From JBPESN01 sp051710625 (GTDB taxonomy: Bacteria > Pseudomonadota > Gammaproteobacteria > Enterobacterales > Enterobacteriaceae), in contig NZ_JBPESN010000032.1 in the NCBI RefSeq assembly GCF_051710625.1, positions 1-26,276 of the forward strand: 26,276 nt of DNA. The letters run 5' to 3'. Positions 18,537 to 26,276 of this stretch are shown in pieces. Both the position numbers and the translations under genes were made by a program. Below the pieces are notes generated by a model. The model was not told the DNA's origin and searched no databases. It was given only the letters and a program-made list of their open reading frames with translations. The stretch's first letter is position 1, and each line of letters opens with the position of its first letter.

Positions 18537-18719
18537 ATACTCCTCAATTCATCATGCCGTCGGTACAAAATTGCTTTACCATACCTGTCATTTAACGCTA
18601 AGCCTAACGGTGCGCGGCGAAACGGCAGGATTTAACACTGGCGCAACGCTGGTGAGTGATATAGTCTCTGACCGTTTGCCGTGATGAGCCCTGGATGACG
18701 GAACACCTGAAAAACGCTT
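18537..18719. promoter_or_regulatory. djlA-lptD divergent intergenic region
   Basis: These 183 bases must carry the lptD promoter. In E. coli lptD is under sigma-E control. A sigma-E-like TCTGA is present at ~18668, but a GGAACTT partner at the right distance is not evident, so no promoter is called. Confidence 0.35.
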
Positions 18720-21062
18720 ATGAAAAAATGTTTACCCACACTGCTGGCCAGCCTTATCGGGTCCGCTCTTTATAGCCAGCAGGCGCTGGCCGATCTGGCG
18801 GATCAATGCCTGTTGGGCGTGCCGGCCTATACCAAACCGCTGGTCAGCGGGGATGCCAATTCGCTGCCGGTGCATATTCAAGCCGACAAGGCCGCAGCGA
18901 ATTATCCCGAACATGCGCTTTTTAGCGGCAACGTGGATATCGAACAGGGCAACAGCACGCTCACCGCCGATGAAGTGCAGCTCACGCAGCGCCAGGAGCA
19001 GAACAACGCGCCGCTGCGTACCGTCACCGCCACGGGGAATGTCAATTATTCCAGCAACGAGATCAAGCTGCAGGGGCCGAAAGCCTGGTCCAATCTCAAT
19101 ACCAAAGATACGGATGTCTATCAGGGCAACTACCAGATGGTGGGCCGACAAGGCCGCGGCGACGCCGATACCATGAAACAGCGCGGCGATAACCGCTATA
19201 CGGTTTTGGAAAACGGCAGTTTCACCTCGTGTCTGCCCGGGGACGACAGCTGGAGCGTTGTGGGATCGGAGGTCATCCACGACCGCGAAGAGCAGGTCGC
19301 CGAAATTTGGAACGCGCGCTTTAAAATCGGCAAAGTGCCGGTGTTCTACAGCCCGTATTTGCAAATACCGGTGGGCGACAAGCGCCGTTCCGGCTTTCTT
19401 ATCCCCAATGCCAAATACGGTAGCAACAACGGCTTCGAGTTCAGCGCGCCCTATTACCTGAATCTGGCGCCGAATTATGACGCCACGATCACGCCGAATT
19501 ACATGAGTAAACGCGGTACCCAGATCCAGACCGAGTTCTGCTACCTCATCACGCCGGGCGAAGGGCTGGTGGAGTTCGACTGGCTGCCTAAAGACCGGGT
19601 TTACAGCAACGAGCACGCCAGCGACGGCGATAGCGATCGTTGGCTGCTCTACTGGCGCCACAACGGGGTCATGGATCAGGTGTGGCGTTTTAACGTCGAT
19701 TACACCAAAGTCAGCGACTCCAACTACTTTGACGATCTGGTTTCCAAATACGGTAGCACCACCGACGGTTACGCCACGCAGAAATTTAGTTTCAGCTATG
19801 CCGACGAGAACTGGGACACCGCCCTGTCGTACAAACAGTTCCAGGTCTTTGACACCAACAGCAGCGACGCTTATCGCGCCGCGCCTCAGCTCGATGTGAC
19901 CTACCATAAAAACGACGTTGGTCCGTTTGACTTCAAAGTATTTAGCCAGGCGGCCAAATTCACCAACGTCAACAACAGTTACCCTGGAGCGGCCCGGTTG
20001 CACATTGAGCCCACGCTCAACCTGCCGCGGGCCAATTGTTGGGGCAGCTTAAATACCGAAGCCAAGCTGATGGCCACGCATTATCAGCAGGAAAATATCG
20101 ACGAATACAATGAAAACACCAGCACCGGCCGCCATCTGAAAGGCTCGGTAAACCGCGTGTTGCCGCAGTTCAAAACCGACGGCAAGATGGTGTTCGAGCG
20201 CGATATGGATTACGCACTGGACTACAGCCAGACGATGGAACCGCGCCTGCAGTACCTGTATGTGCCCTATCGCAACCAGAACGATATCGGCGTCTATGAC
20301 TCCACCATCCTGCAAACCGACTACTCCGGTCTGTTCCGCGATCGAACTTACAGCGGCCTGGACCGCATCTCCTCCGCCAACCAATTGGCGGGCGGTGTCA
20401 CCACCCGAATTTATGACGATCAGCGCGTGGAACGATTTAACGCCTCCGTGGGTCAAATCTACTACTTCTCGCGGCCCCGTACTGGTGATATCAGCGGCAC
20501 CTGGGATAATTATGATAATACCAGCACCGTGGTATGGGCGGGGGATAGCTACTGGCGTATCAGCAATCAGTGGGGGGTCCGCGGCGGCCTGCAGTATGAC
20601 TCCCGGCTGAACAGCGTTGCGTTGGGCGATGCGGTGCTGGAGTACCGGCGCGACGAAAACTGCATCCTGCAGCTGAATTACCGTTACGCCAGCCCGCAAT
20701 ATATTGAGCAGATGCTGTCCGATATTAGCTATCCCGGCTATCAGCAGGGCATTTCGCAGGTGGGGGTAACCGGCAGCTGGCCGCTGGTGGACCGCTGGGC
20801 GCTGGTTGGGGCGTATTATTACGATACCAAGGCGAATCAGCCGGCGGACCAACTGGTCGGCCTGCAATACAACACCTGCTGCTGGGCTATCAATGTGGGC
20901 TACGAGCGGAAAATTACCGGCTGGAACAACACCGACAGCTCCAGCCAGTACGACAACAAAGTATCGTTTAATATTGAACTGCGCGGTTTGAGCAGCAACT
21001 ATGGCCTGGGTACGGACAAGATGCTGGCCTCCGGCATTCTGCCCTATCAGCGGGCGTTTTAA
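18720..21062 (+). CDS. lptD: LPS-assembly outer-membrane protein LptD
   Basis: LptD is the outer-membrane barrel which, with LptE, inserts lipopolysaccharide into the outer leaflet. The frame has 780 residues (784 in E. coli). The signal peptide (MKKCLPTLLASLIGSALYSQ) is cleaved after QQALA, about residue 24. Residues ~50-200 form the periplasmic LptA-like jellyroll (ADKAAANYPEHALFSGNVDI, EVQLTQ). The remainder is the beta-barrel, ending in LPYQRAF with a terminal phenylalanine. The four cysteines of the essential disulphides are at residues 30, 171, 720 and 721 (NTCCW). Three extra cysteines (TEFCYL, RANCWG, ENCIL) are unusual for an enterobacterial LptD as I remember it. The gene leads an operon-like run with surA 65 bases downstream. 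It appears functional. Confidence 0.97.
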   Translation: MKKCLPTLLASLIGSALYSQQALADLADQCLLGVPAYTKPLVSGDANSLPVHIQADKAAANYPEHALFSGNVDIEQGNSTLTADEVQLTQRQEQNNAPLRTVTATGNVNYSSNEIKLQGPKAWSNLNTKDTDVYQGNYQMVGRQGRGDADTMKQRGDNRYTVLENGSFTSCLPGDDSWSVVGSEVIHDREEQVAEIWNARFKIGKVPVFYSPYLQIPVGDKRRSGFLIPNAKYGSNNGFEFSAPYYLNLAPNYDATITPNYMSKRGTQIQTEFCYLITPGEGLVEFDWLPKDRVYSNEHASDGDSDRWLLYWRHNGVMDQVWRFNVDYTKVSDSNYFDDLVSKYGSTTDGYATQKFSFSYADENWDTALSYKQFQVFDTNSSDAYRAAPQLDVTYHKNDVGPFDFKVFSQAAKFTNVNNSYPGAARLHIEPTLNLPRANCWGSLNTEAKLMATHYQQENIDEYNENTSTGRHLKGSVNRVLPQFKTDGKMVFERDMDYALDYSQTMEPRLQYLYVPYRNQNDIGVYDSTILQTDYSGLFRDRTYSGLDRISSANQLAGGVTTRIYDDQRVERFNASVGQIYYFSRPRTGDISGTWDNYDNTSTVVWAGDSYWRISNQWGVRGGLQYDSRLNSVALGDAVLEYRRDENCILQLNYRYASPQYIEQMLSDISYPGYQQGISQVGVTGSWPLVDRWALVGAYYYDTKANQPADQLVGLQYNTCCWAINVGYERKITGWNNTDSSSQYDNKVSFNIELRGLSSNYGLGTDKMLASGILPYQRAF

Positions 21063-21127
21063 GGCTGCAGTCTCGACGCAAACATTGAACTTAATCCGCA
21101 TACGCGGCTGATATATATGGAAAAGTT

Positions 21128-22426
21128 ATGAAAAACTGGAGAACGTTTATCCTCGCCCTCGCCCTGTGCGCCAACGGCGCGCTCGCCGCGCCGCAGGTTG
21201 TAGATAAAGTTGCCGCCGTGGTGGACAACGGCGTCGTCCTGGAAAGCGAAGTGGACAATATGCTGTCCACGGTGAAACACGGCGCTCAGGAAGCCAACCA
21301 ACAGTTGCCGGACGACGCGACGTTACGCCGCCAGATCCTCGACCGGCTGATTATGGATAACATCATCTTGCAGCTGGCCCAGCGCGCCAATATGACCATC
21401 AGCGACGAGCAGCTGGATCAGACCATCAACAATATCGCCGCCCAGAACCATATGTCGCTCGATCAGCTGCGCAGCCGTCTGGCCTATGACGGCATGGACT
21501 ACAACACCTATCGCGCGCAAATCCGCAAAGAGATGCTGATTGCCGAAGTGCGTAACGGTGAAGTCCGCCGTCGCGTCACCATCCTGCCGCAGGAAGTCGA
21601 GTCGCTGGCGCAACAGATTGCCGCCCAGACCGGCAACGGCGCCGAATATAATCTCAGCCATATCCTCATTATTCCACTGCCGGAGAACCCGACGCAGGAT
21701 CAACTGGACAAAGCGGAAGCGCTGGCCACCTCAATTGTCGAGCAAAGCAAAAGCGGCGCCGACTTCGGTAAGTTGGCAATTACTTACTCCGCTGATGCCC
21801 AGGCGCTGAAAGGTGGTCAGATGGGCTGGGGGAAACTGGAAGAGCTCCCATCGCTGTTCGCGGCGCGCCTGCAGAGCGCTCAAAAGGGCAGCATTGTCGG
21901 CCCGATTCGTTCCGGTGTCGGCTTCCATGTTCTGAAAGTTAACGACATCCGCGGCGGCGATCAGAAAGTGGCGGTCACCGAAGTGCATGCGCGCCATATT
22001 CTGCTGCGCACCTCCGTCGTGATGACCGACCAGCAGGCCCGCGCCAAGCTTGAAGATATCGCGGCGCAAATCAAGAGCGGACGTATCAGCTTCGCCGCCG
22101 CCGCCAAACAGCTGTCCGAAGATCCGGGCTCGGCAAATCAGGGCGGCGATCTGGGCTGGAGCTCGGCCGATGCCTTCGATCCGGCGTTCCGCGACGCGCT
22201 GATGCATCTGAAGAAAGGGGAAATCAGTACGCCGGTGCACTCCTCTTTCGGCTGGCATCTGATTCAGCTTATCGACACCCGCCAGGTGGATCGTACTGAC
22301 GCTGCCCAGAAAGATCGCGCCTACCGACTGCTGTTTAACCGCAAGTTCGCTGAAGAGGCGCAAACCTGGATGCAGGAGCAGCGCGCGTTCGCTTACGTGA
22401 AAATCCTTGATAGCAATGGGCAGTAA
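21128..22426 (+). CDS. surA: Periplasmic chaperone / peptidyl-prolyl isomerase SurA
   Basis: SurA escorts outer-membrane proteins, including LptD, through the periplasm. The length is 432 (428 in E. coli). The signal peptide ends ANGALA, about residue 20, followed by APQVVDKVAAVVDNGVVLES. The N-terminal chaperone domain covers ~21-170. Parvulin domain 1 is ~175-277 (NLSHILIIPLPE) and parvulin domain 2 is ~285-390 (VHARHILLRTS, SEDPGSANQGGDLGW, SSFGWHLIQLID). The C-terminal helix ends FAYVKILDSNGQ. All expected parts are present and no stop or shift is seen. Its end overlaps the pdxA start by 11 bases, implying translational coupling. Confidence 0.97.
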   Translation: MKNWRTFILALALCANGALAAPQVVDKVAAVVDNGVVLESEVDNMLSTVKHGAQEANQQLPDDATLRRQILDRLIMDNIILQLAQRANMTISDEQLDQTINNIAAQNHMSLDQLRSRLAYDGMDYNTYRAQIRKEMLIAEVRNGEVRRRVTILPQEVESLAQQIAAQTGNGAEYNLSHILIIPLPENPTQDQLDKAEALATSIVEQSKSGADFGKLAITYSADAQALKGGQMGWGKLEELPSLFAARLQSAQKGSIVGPIRSGVGFHVLKVNDIRGGDQKVAVTEVHARHILLRTSVVMTDQQARAKLEDIAAQIKSGRISFAAAAKQLSEDPGSANQGGDLGWSSADAFDPAFRDALMHLKKGEISTPVHSSFGWHLIQLIDTRQVDRTDAAQKDRAYRLLFNRKFAEEAQTWMQEQRAFAYVKILDSNGQ

Positions 22427-23405
22427 TCAACGCATTGTCATCACCCCCGGCGAACCCGCCGGGATTGGTCCGGACCTTGTCGCCGCGCTGGCCCAGCAGG
22501 CGTGGCCGGTAGAACTGGTCATTTGCGCCGATCCCGCACTGCTGACGGCGCGGGCGCAGCAGCTTGGGCCGCTGCGGCTGCACCCCTATCGGCCTGAACA
22601 ACCGGCCACCCCGCGGCCGGCCGGCGAGCTGACGGTGCTGGCCATTGCGGCTCCGGCGCCGGTCATCGCCGGTGAACTCAACGTCGCCAACAGTCATTAC
22701 GTGATCGAAACGCTGGCCCGCGCCTGCGATGGCTGCCTTGACGGTGAGTTCGCGGCGTTGCTCACGGGCCCGGTACATAAGGGGGTCATCAACGACGGTG
22801 GCCTGCCGTTCAGCGGCCATACGGAATATTTCGCCCAGCGCAGCGGCCGCGAAAGGGTCGTGATGATGCTGGCTACCGAATCGCTGCGCGTCGCATTGGC
22901 GACTACCCATTTGCCGCTGCTGGCGGTTCCGGGAGCCGTCACCCGCCAGTCCCTTGATGAAGTCATAACGATCCTGGTCCACGATCTGCAGCAACAATTC
23001 GGCATCGCACAGCCGTGCATCTACATCTGCGGGCTGAATCCGCACGCTGGCGAAGGCGGCCATATGGGCCGGGAAGAAATCGAGGTGATAACGCCAGCCC
23101 TGGATACGCTGCGCGCCAAAGGTTATAATCTCGTCGGTCCGCTGCCCGCCGATACCTTGTTTCAACCGAAATATTTGCAGCAGGCGGACGCGGTGCTGGC
23201 GATGTATCACGATCAGGGTCTGCCGGTGCTGAAATATCAGGGATTCGGCCGGGCGGTCAATATCACGCTGGGACTCCCCTTCATTCGTACCTCCGTCGAT
23301 CACGGCACCGCGCTGGAGCTGGCCGGATCGGGTCAGGCGGAGGCCGGCAGTATCAAAACGGCGCTTAATCTCGCCATCGACATGATAAAACATCGTAATG
23401 AATAA
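22416..23405 (+). CDS. pdxA: 4-hydroxythreonine-4-phosphate dehydrogenase PdxA
   Basis: PdxA oxidises 4-phosphohydroxy-threonine in pyridoxal 5'-phosphate synthesis. Starting at ATG 22416 gives 329 residues, exactly the E. coli length; the frame is also open from TTG 22407. It opens GSNQRIVITPGEPAGIGPDL. Metal-ligand histidines lie in TGPVHKGVIND, NPHAGEGGHMG and TSVDHGTALELAG, and the conserved LPADTLFQPKYL and MYHDQGLPVLKYQGFG are present. It overlaps surA by 11 and rsmA by 8 bases (ATGAATAA). It appears intact. Confidence 0.97.
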   Translation: MGSNQRIVITPGEPAGIGPDLVAALAQQAWPVELVICADPALLTARAQQLGPLRLHPYRPEQPATPRPAGELTVLAIAAPAPVIAGELNVANSHYVIETLARACDGCLDGEFAALLTGPVHKGVINDGGLPFSGHTEYFAQRSGRERVVMMLATESLRVALATTHLPLLAVPGAVTRQSLDEVITILVHDLQQQFGIAQPCIYICGLNPHAGEGGHMGREEIEVITPALDTLRAKGYNLVGPLPADTLFQPKYLQQADAVLAMYHDQGLPVLKYQGFGRAVNITLGLPFIRTSVDHGTALELAGSGQAEAGSIKTALNLAIDMIKHRNE

Positions 23406-24216
23406 CCGCGTACATCAGGGGCATCTGGCACGCAAGCGTTTCGGCCAGAACTTTCTGCACGATAGCTCAATTATTGATGCTATTGTTGCCGCCATTCATC
23501 CGCAGCCCGGCCAGGCAATAGTGGAAATCGGACCTGGCCTCGGCGCCCTGACCGAGCCGGTAGCGGAGCGCGTCAATGAGATGACCGTTATCGAGCTCGA
23601 CCGCGATCTGGCCGCCCGTCTGGCCAGCCATCCTTTTTTACAGTCCAAGCTGAACATTGTGCAGCAGGACGCGATGGCGGTCGATTTTGCCGCGCTGTCC
23701 GCCGAACGGGGGCAGCCGCTGCGAGTCTTCGGCAATCTGCCGTACAATATTTCCACGCCGCTTATGTTTCACCTTTTCAGCTATACTCATGCCATTCGCG
23801 ATATGCACTTCATGCTGCAAAAAGAGGTGGTCAACCGACTGGTGGCCGCCCCGAACAGTAAGGCCTACAGCCGGTTAAGCGTCATGGCCCAGTATTACTG
23901 CCAGATCATCCCGGTGCTGGAAGTGCCGCCTGCCTCGTTTCGGCCGGCGCCGAAAGTGGATTCGGCGGTGGTGCGGCTGGTACCCTATGCCACGCTGCCG
24001 TCCCCGGTGAAGGATCTGAGCAAACTCGCCACCTTGACCAGCCTGGCGTTCAACCAGCGCCGCAAAACGTTGCGTAATAGCCTGGGTGATCTTTTTAGCG
24101 CGCAACAGCTGATGGAACAGAGTATCGACGCAACGCTGCGCGCGGAAAATGTGAGCGTTGAGCATTATTGCCGTTTAGCCAACGTGCTGGCGGAGCGCCC
24201 CGTTTCACAAAACTAA
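23398..24216 (+). CDS. rsmA: 16S rRNA dimethyladenosine transferase RsmA (KsgA)
   Basis: RsmA dimethylates two adjacent adenosines in the 3' hairpin of 16S rRNA with S-adenosylmethionine. The length is 272 (273 in E. coli). The opening is RKRFGQNFLHD. The AdoMet-binding motif is VEIGPGLGALTEPV, followed by TVIELDRDLA, and the catalytic NLPYNIST starts at residue ~113. The C-terminal lobe contains FRPAPKVDSAVVRLVPY and LAFNQRRKTLRNSLGDLF. All elements are present. It overlaps pdxA by 8 bases and is followed by apaG after 13 bases. Confidence 0.97.
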   Translation: MNNRVHQGHLARKRFGQNFLHDSSIIDAIVAAIHPQPGQAIVEIGPGLGALTEPVAERVNEMTVIELDRDLAARLASHPFLQSKLNIVQQDAMAVDFAALSAERGQPLRVFGNLPYNISTPLMFHLFSYTHAIRDMHFMLQKEVVNRLVAAPNSKAYSRLSVMAQYYCQIIPVLEVPPASFRPAPKVDSAVVRLVPYATLPSPVKDLSKLATLTSLAFNQRRKTLRNSLGDLFSAQQLMEQSIDATLRAENVSVEHYCRLANVLAERPVSQN

Positions 24217-24229
24217 CAGGAGTGCTTTG

Positions 24230-24607
24230 ATGATTAACTCGCCCCGTGTCTGTGTTCAGGTTCAGAGCATGTACATCAAGACGCAGTCTCAGCCGGAAAG
24301 TGATCGTTATGTCTTTGCCTATACCATCACGCTGCGCAATTTGGGTCGGCACCCCGTGCAGCTGATAGGACGTTACTGGTTGATCACCAACGCCAACGGT
24401 CAGGAAACAGAGGTTCAGGGGGAGGGCGTCGTCGGCGAAAAGCCGCGCATTCTGCCCGGTGGCGAGTTTCAATACACCAGCGGCACGGTGCTGGAAACCC
24501 CGCTGGGTACCATGCAAGGCCATTACGATATGGTCGATGACCAAGGACAGGGATTTCACGTTGCCATCCCCGTCTTCCGCCTGGCGATTCCTTCTCTTAT
24601 AAACTAA
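24230..24607 (+). CDS. apaG: ApaG-domain protein
   Basis: The length is 125, the same as E. coli ApaG. I chose ATG 24230 because AGGAG lies eight bases upstream and the protein then begins MINSPRVCVQVQS as in E. coli; an in-frame TTG one codon earlier is less likely. ApaG is a small fibronectin type III-like fold (YVFAYTITLRNLGRHPVQL, RYWLITNANG, GEGVVGEKPRI, FQYTSGTVLETPLGTMQGHY). Its biochemical role is not well established. It lies between rsmA and apaH, two bases before the latter. Confidence 0.95.
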   Translation: MINSPRVCVQVQSMYIKTQSQPESDRYVFAYTITLRNLGRHPVQLIGRYWLITNANGQETEVQGEGVVGEKPRILPGGEFQYTSGTVLETPLGTMQGHYDMVDDQGQGFHVAIPVFRLAIPSLIN

Positions 24608-24609
24608 CT

Positions 24610-25458
24610 ATGTCGACTTATTTAATTGGTGATATTCACGGCTGCTACGATGAGCTGAAAATCATATTGGCGCATGTCCGGTTCGATCCGGCGGTGGATA
24701 TGCTGTGGCTGACCGGCGATCTGGTCGGGCGCGGGCCTGGTTCGCTAGAGGTACTGCGTCTGGTACGCAGTCTGGGCGACAGCGTACGGTTGGTGCTGGG
24801 CAATCACGATCTCCATCTTTTGGCGGTGTATGCCGGCATCAGCCGCAATAAGCCGAAAGATCGCATCACGCCGCTGCTGGAAGCGCCAGACGCTGATGAA
24901 TTAATCAACTGGCTGCGCCGTCAGCCGGTGCTGCAGGTAGATGAAGAGAAAAAACTGGTCATGGCCCATGCCGGCATCACGCCGCAGTGGGATCTCGCCA
25001 CGGCGCGCCAGTGCGCCCGGGAGGTGGAAGCGGCGGTAAAAAGCGACAGCTATCCGCTGTTCCTCGACGCCATGTACGGCGATATGCCGAACAACTGGAG
25101 CCCTGAGCTAAGCGGCCTGGCGCGTCTGCGGTTTAGCACCAATGTCTTTACCCGCATGCGTTACTGCTTCCCCAACGGTCAGTTGGAAATGAACTGCAAG
25201 GACACGCCGGAAAAAGCGCCGGCGCCGCTGCGCCCGTGGTTCGCGCTACCGGGGCCGGTGTCTGAGCGCTATAGCATTGTTTTCGGTCATTGGGCCTCGC
25301 TGATGGGCCAGGGAACGCCGGCGCACATCTACGGGCTTGACACCGGCTGCTGTTGGGGCGGCGAATTGACCCTACTGCGTTGGAAAGACAAGGCGTTTAC
25401 CCACGTACCCTCGAACCGTCAGAACGAAACCGGCGTCGAAAACCTCATCAGCGCCTGA
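24610..25458 (+). CDS. apaH: Diadenosine tetraphosphatase ApaH
   Basis: ApaH hydrolyses Ap4A symmetrically to two ADP and also acts on Np4-capped RNA. The length is 282 (280 in E. coli). The phosphoesterase motifs are complete: YLIGDIHGCYDE at residues 4-15, LTGDLVGRGPGS, VLGNHDLHLL and VMAHAGITPQWD, with a later histidine in VFGHWASL. YGLDTGCCWGGELT is near the end. It begins two bases after apaG without its own strong ribosome site, so coupling is likely. Unlike the broken phosphoesterase at 392-1970, this one is intact. Confidence 0.97.
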   Translation: MSTYLIGDIHGCYDELKIILAHVRFDPAVDMLWLTGDLVGRGPGSLEVLRLVRSLGDSVRLVLGNHDLHLLAVYAGISRNKPKDRITPLLEAPDADELINWLRRQPVLQVDEEKKLVMAHAGITPQWDLATARQCAREVEAAVKSDSYPLFLDAMYGDMPNNWSPELSGLARLRFSTNVFTRMRYCFPNGQLEMNCKDTPEKAPAPLRPWFALPGPVSERYSIVFGHWASLMGQGTPAHIYGLDTGCCWGGELTLLRWKDKAFTHVPSNRQNETGVENLISA

Positions 25459-25482
25459 GGGTCCACGCCCCTGACTCAGGCG
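25452..25482. terminator. Hairpin between convergent apaH and folA
   Basis: CGCCTGAG (25452-25459) pairs perfectly with CTCAGGCG (25475-25482) around a 15-base loop, and GTTTAACGG follows. The stem covers the apaH stop codon. An alternative stem, TCAGGC with GCCTGA (25476-25496), overlaps it. A GC-rich inverted repeat near 25530-25545 may serve folA. No long U tract is present, so this is tentative. Confidence 0.4.
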
Positions 25483-25561
25483 GTTTAACGGCCTGACAAT
25501 TCGGCGATTTGGCGGTGTTCCAAATCCAGCGGGGGGGCGGCCCCGCCGGGAGGGTCTGGCA

Positions 25562-26047
25562 TCAAACGCGTCGCTCCAGAATTTCAAAGCAGTAGCTGTG
25601 GGTATTTTTCTCGTCGGCGTCATGAAATGCGCTGAAGGTAGAGCGCCATTCATCCGGCTCATAGTCGGGAAACCAGGTATCACCGTCCACTTCAGCGTCG
25701 ATATGGGTCAGATAAAGTCGCCCGGCCTGGGGCAGAAACGTCTCGTAGACCTTACCGCCGCCGATCACCATCACCTCAGCCACCTCACCCGCCGCCGCCC
25801 GCGCCTGCGCGGGCGTCATCACCCAGGTCACTGTGTCGTTATCGCCGGGATGGCTGCTTAACACGATATTCTGTCTTCCCGGCAGCGTCTTACCGATGGA
25901 CTCAAACGTTCTACGCCCCATGATGCCCGGTTTATTAACCGTGTTACGCCTGAACCAGGCCAGATCGGCGGAAAGGTGCCAAGGCATGGCATTTTCCATC
26001 CCAATCACACGATCTACCGCCAGAGCGGCAATCAGGCTAATAATCAT
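25562..26047 (-). CDS. folA: Dihydrofolate reductase
   Basis: FolA reduces dihydrofolate to tetrahydrofolate with NADPH and is the trimethoprim target. ATG 26047 is preceded by AAGG and gives 161 residues (159 in E. coli). It starts MIISLIAALAVDRVIGMENA. The Trp and catalytic Asp are in MPWHLSADLAWF. GIMGRRTFESIG, LPGRQNIVLSS, VMVIGGGKVYETFLP, LYLTHIDAEVDGDTWFPDY and HSYCFEILERR follow. It is convergent to apaH, as in E. coli. The frame is also open upstream to 26233, but that stretch is IS sequence and not part of FolA. Confidence 0.97.
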   Translation of the reverse strand: MIISLIAALAVDRVIGMENAMPWHLSADLAWFRRNTVNKPGIMGRRTFESIGKTLPGRQNIVLSSHPGDNDTVTWVMTPAQARAAAGEVAEVMVIGGGKVYETFLPQAGRLYLTHIDAEVDGDTWFPDYEPDEWRSTFSAFHDADEKNTHSYCFEILERRV

Positions 26048-26078
26048 ATAAGACCTTACAGGCAACAAAATTGCTGAC

Positions 26079-26107
26079 ACTATACGGAAAGAGATCCGGG
26101 GCGTCGA
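26079..26107 (-). promoter_or_regulatory. Probable sigma-70 promoter of folA
   Basis: On the minus strand TCGACG (26107-26102) and TATAGT (26084-26079) are separated by 17 bases, with the -10 about 31 bases before the folA ATG. The -35 matches four of six consensus positions and the -10 five of six. The IS end at 26143 is 35 bases upstream, so this promoter is undamaged. Confidence 0.55.
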
Positions 26108-26142
26108 TAGCTGCCGTTGTAAGGCGTGACAAATTTCAGAAA

Positions 26143-26276
26143 TGTAGTAGTCAACTAAAACTGGCCACCGCGTTAGCGTTTTTCCAGTATCTATTTTCTG
26201 ATTCGTTTGGTGGCAACCCACCATTATATTCATGCGGCCTGAGTGCGCTGTAATATCCCACGATATAGTCGGTAAT
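26143..26276 (-). mobile_element. 3' end of an IS3-family element (copy C), continues beyond the window
   Basis: The terminal repeat begins at 26143 (TGTAGTAGTCAACTAAAACT, one base different from copies A and B). The minus strand encodes the transposase tail, read from the window's right edge. The element points toward folA. The window ends inside it, so completeness is unknown. Confidence 0.9.

Noticed and set aside
18732..21101. Two long antisense open frames (423 and 350 codons) opposite lptD
   Set aside because: They mirror the codon bias of lptD on the other strand, have valine/isoleucine-rich low-information sequence, and show no motifs or ribosome sites.
22335..23393. A 352-codon antisense frame opposite pdxA
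   Set aside because: It covers the well-supported pdxA gene and its translation resembles no family.
26048..26233. A 62-residue N-terminal extension of folA reaching into the IS
   Set aside because: The extension is an out-of-frame reading of IS sequence; the ATG at 26047 has a ribosome site and gives the normal FolA length.
1..26276. CRISPR arrays, tRNA or rRNA genes
   Set aside because: No regularly spaced repeats, cloverleaf-like segments or rRNA signatures were noticed by eye on either strand.

Overview
The window reads as chromosomal DNA of an enterobacterial insect symbiont in an early stage of genome decay, most like Sodalis. This is inferred from protein similarity recalled from Escherichia coli, the gene order, and the large number of broken but recognisable genes. 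I cannot name the species. Both ends of the window lie inside copies of one IS3-family element, so it may be a contig that stops at repeats.

Left block (1-4.9 kb) is accessory-looking and looks AT-rich by eye. It holds an IS3 end, a metallophosphoesterase gene with five stop codons and two frameshifts, a zur gene with two opposing frameshifts, an RcsA-like regulator with one frameshift, and about 1.1 kb of decayed DNA. The middle block (4.9-11.6 kb) follows the E. coli zur-dusA-pspG-qor order. It is interrupted by an intact PAS/LuxR regulator and a broken DUF917 + hydantoinase/oxoprolinase pair. dusA, pspG and qor are all inactivated.

At 11.6-12.3 kb a 5'-truncated IS3 copy sits between qor and polB, which lie far apart in E. 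coli. It looks like the scar of an IS-linked rearrangement. From polB onward the order is that of E. coli minute 1: polB, rapA, rluA, djlA, lptD, surA, pdxA, rsmA, apaG, apaH, folA. The first four are pseudogenes: Pol II has lost its YGDTD motif, RapA its Walker A motif, and RluA two blocks including part of its core. From lptD rightward every gene is open, full length and keeps its key residues.

The surviving genes make a coherent core. LptD assembles LPS at the outer membrane, and SurA folds outer-membrane proteins including LptD. PdxA makes pyridoxal phosphate, RsmA matures 16S rRNA, ApaG and ApaH complete the operon, and folA (dihydrofolate reductase) faces them convergently. The lost functions are DNA-damage polymerase, RNA polymerase recycling, rRNA/tRNA modification, a co-chaperone, zinc control, quinone reduction and phage-shock response, all largely dispensable in a host. 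I found no CRISPR array, tRNA or rRNA gene, and no intact novel system. The least explained element is the decayed metallophosphoesterase with its unusual C-terminal part.
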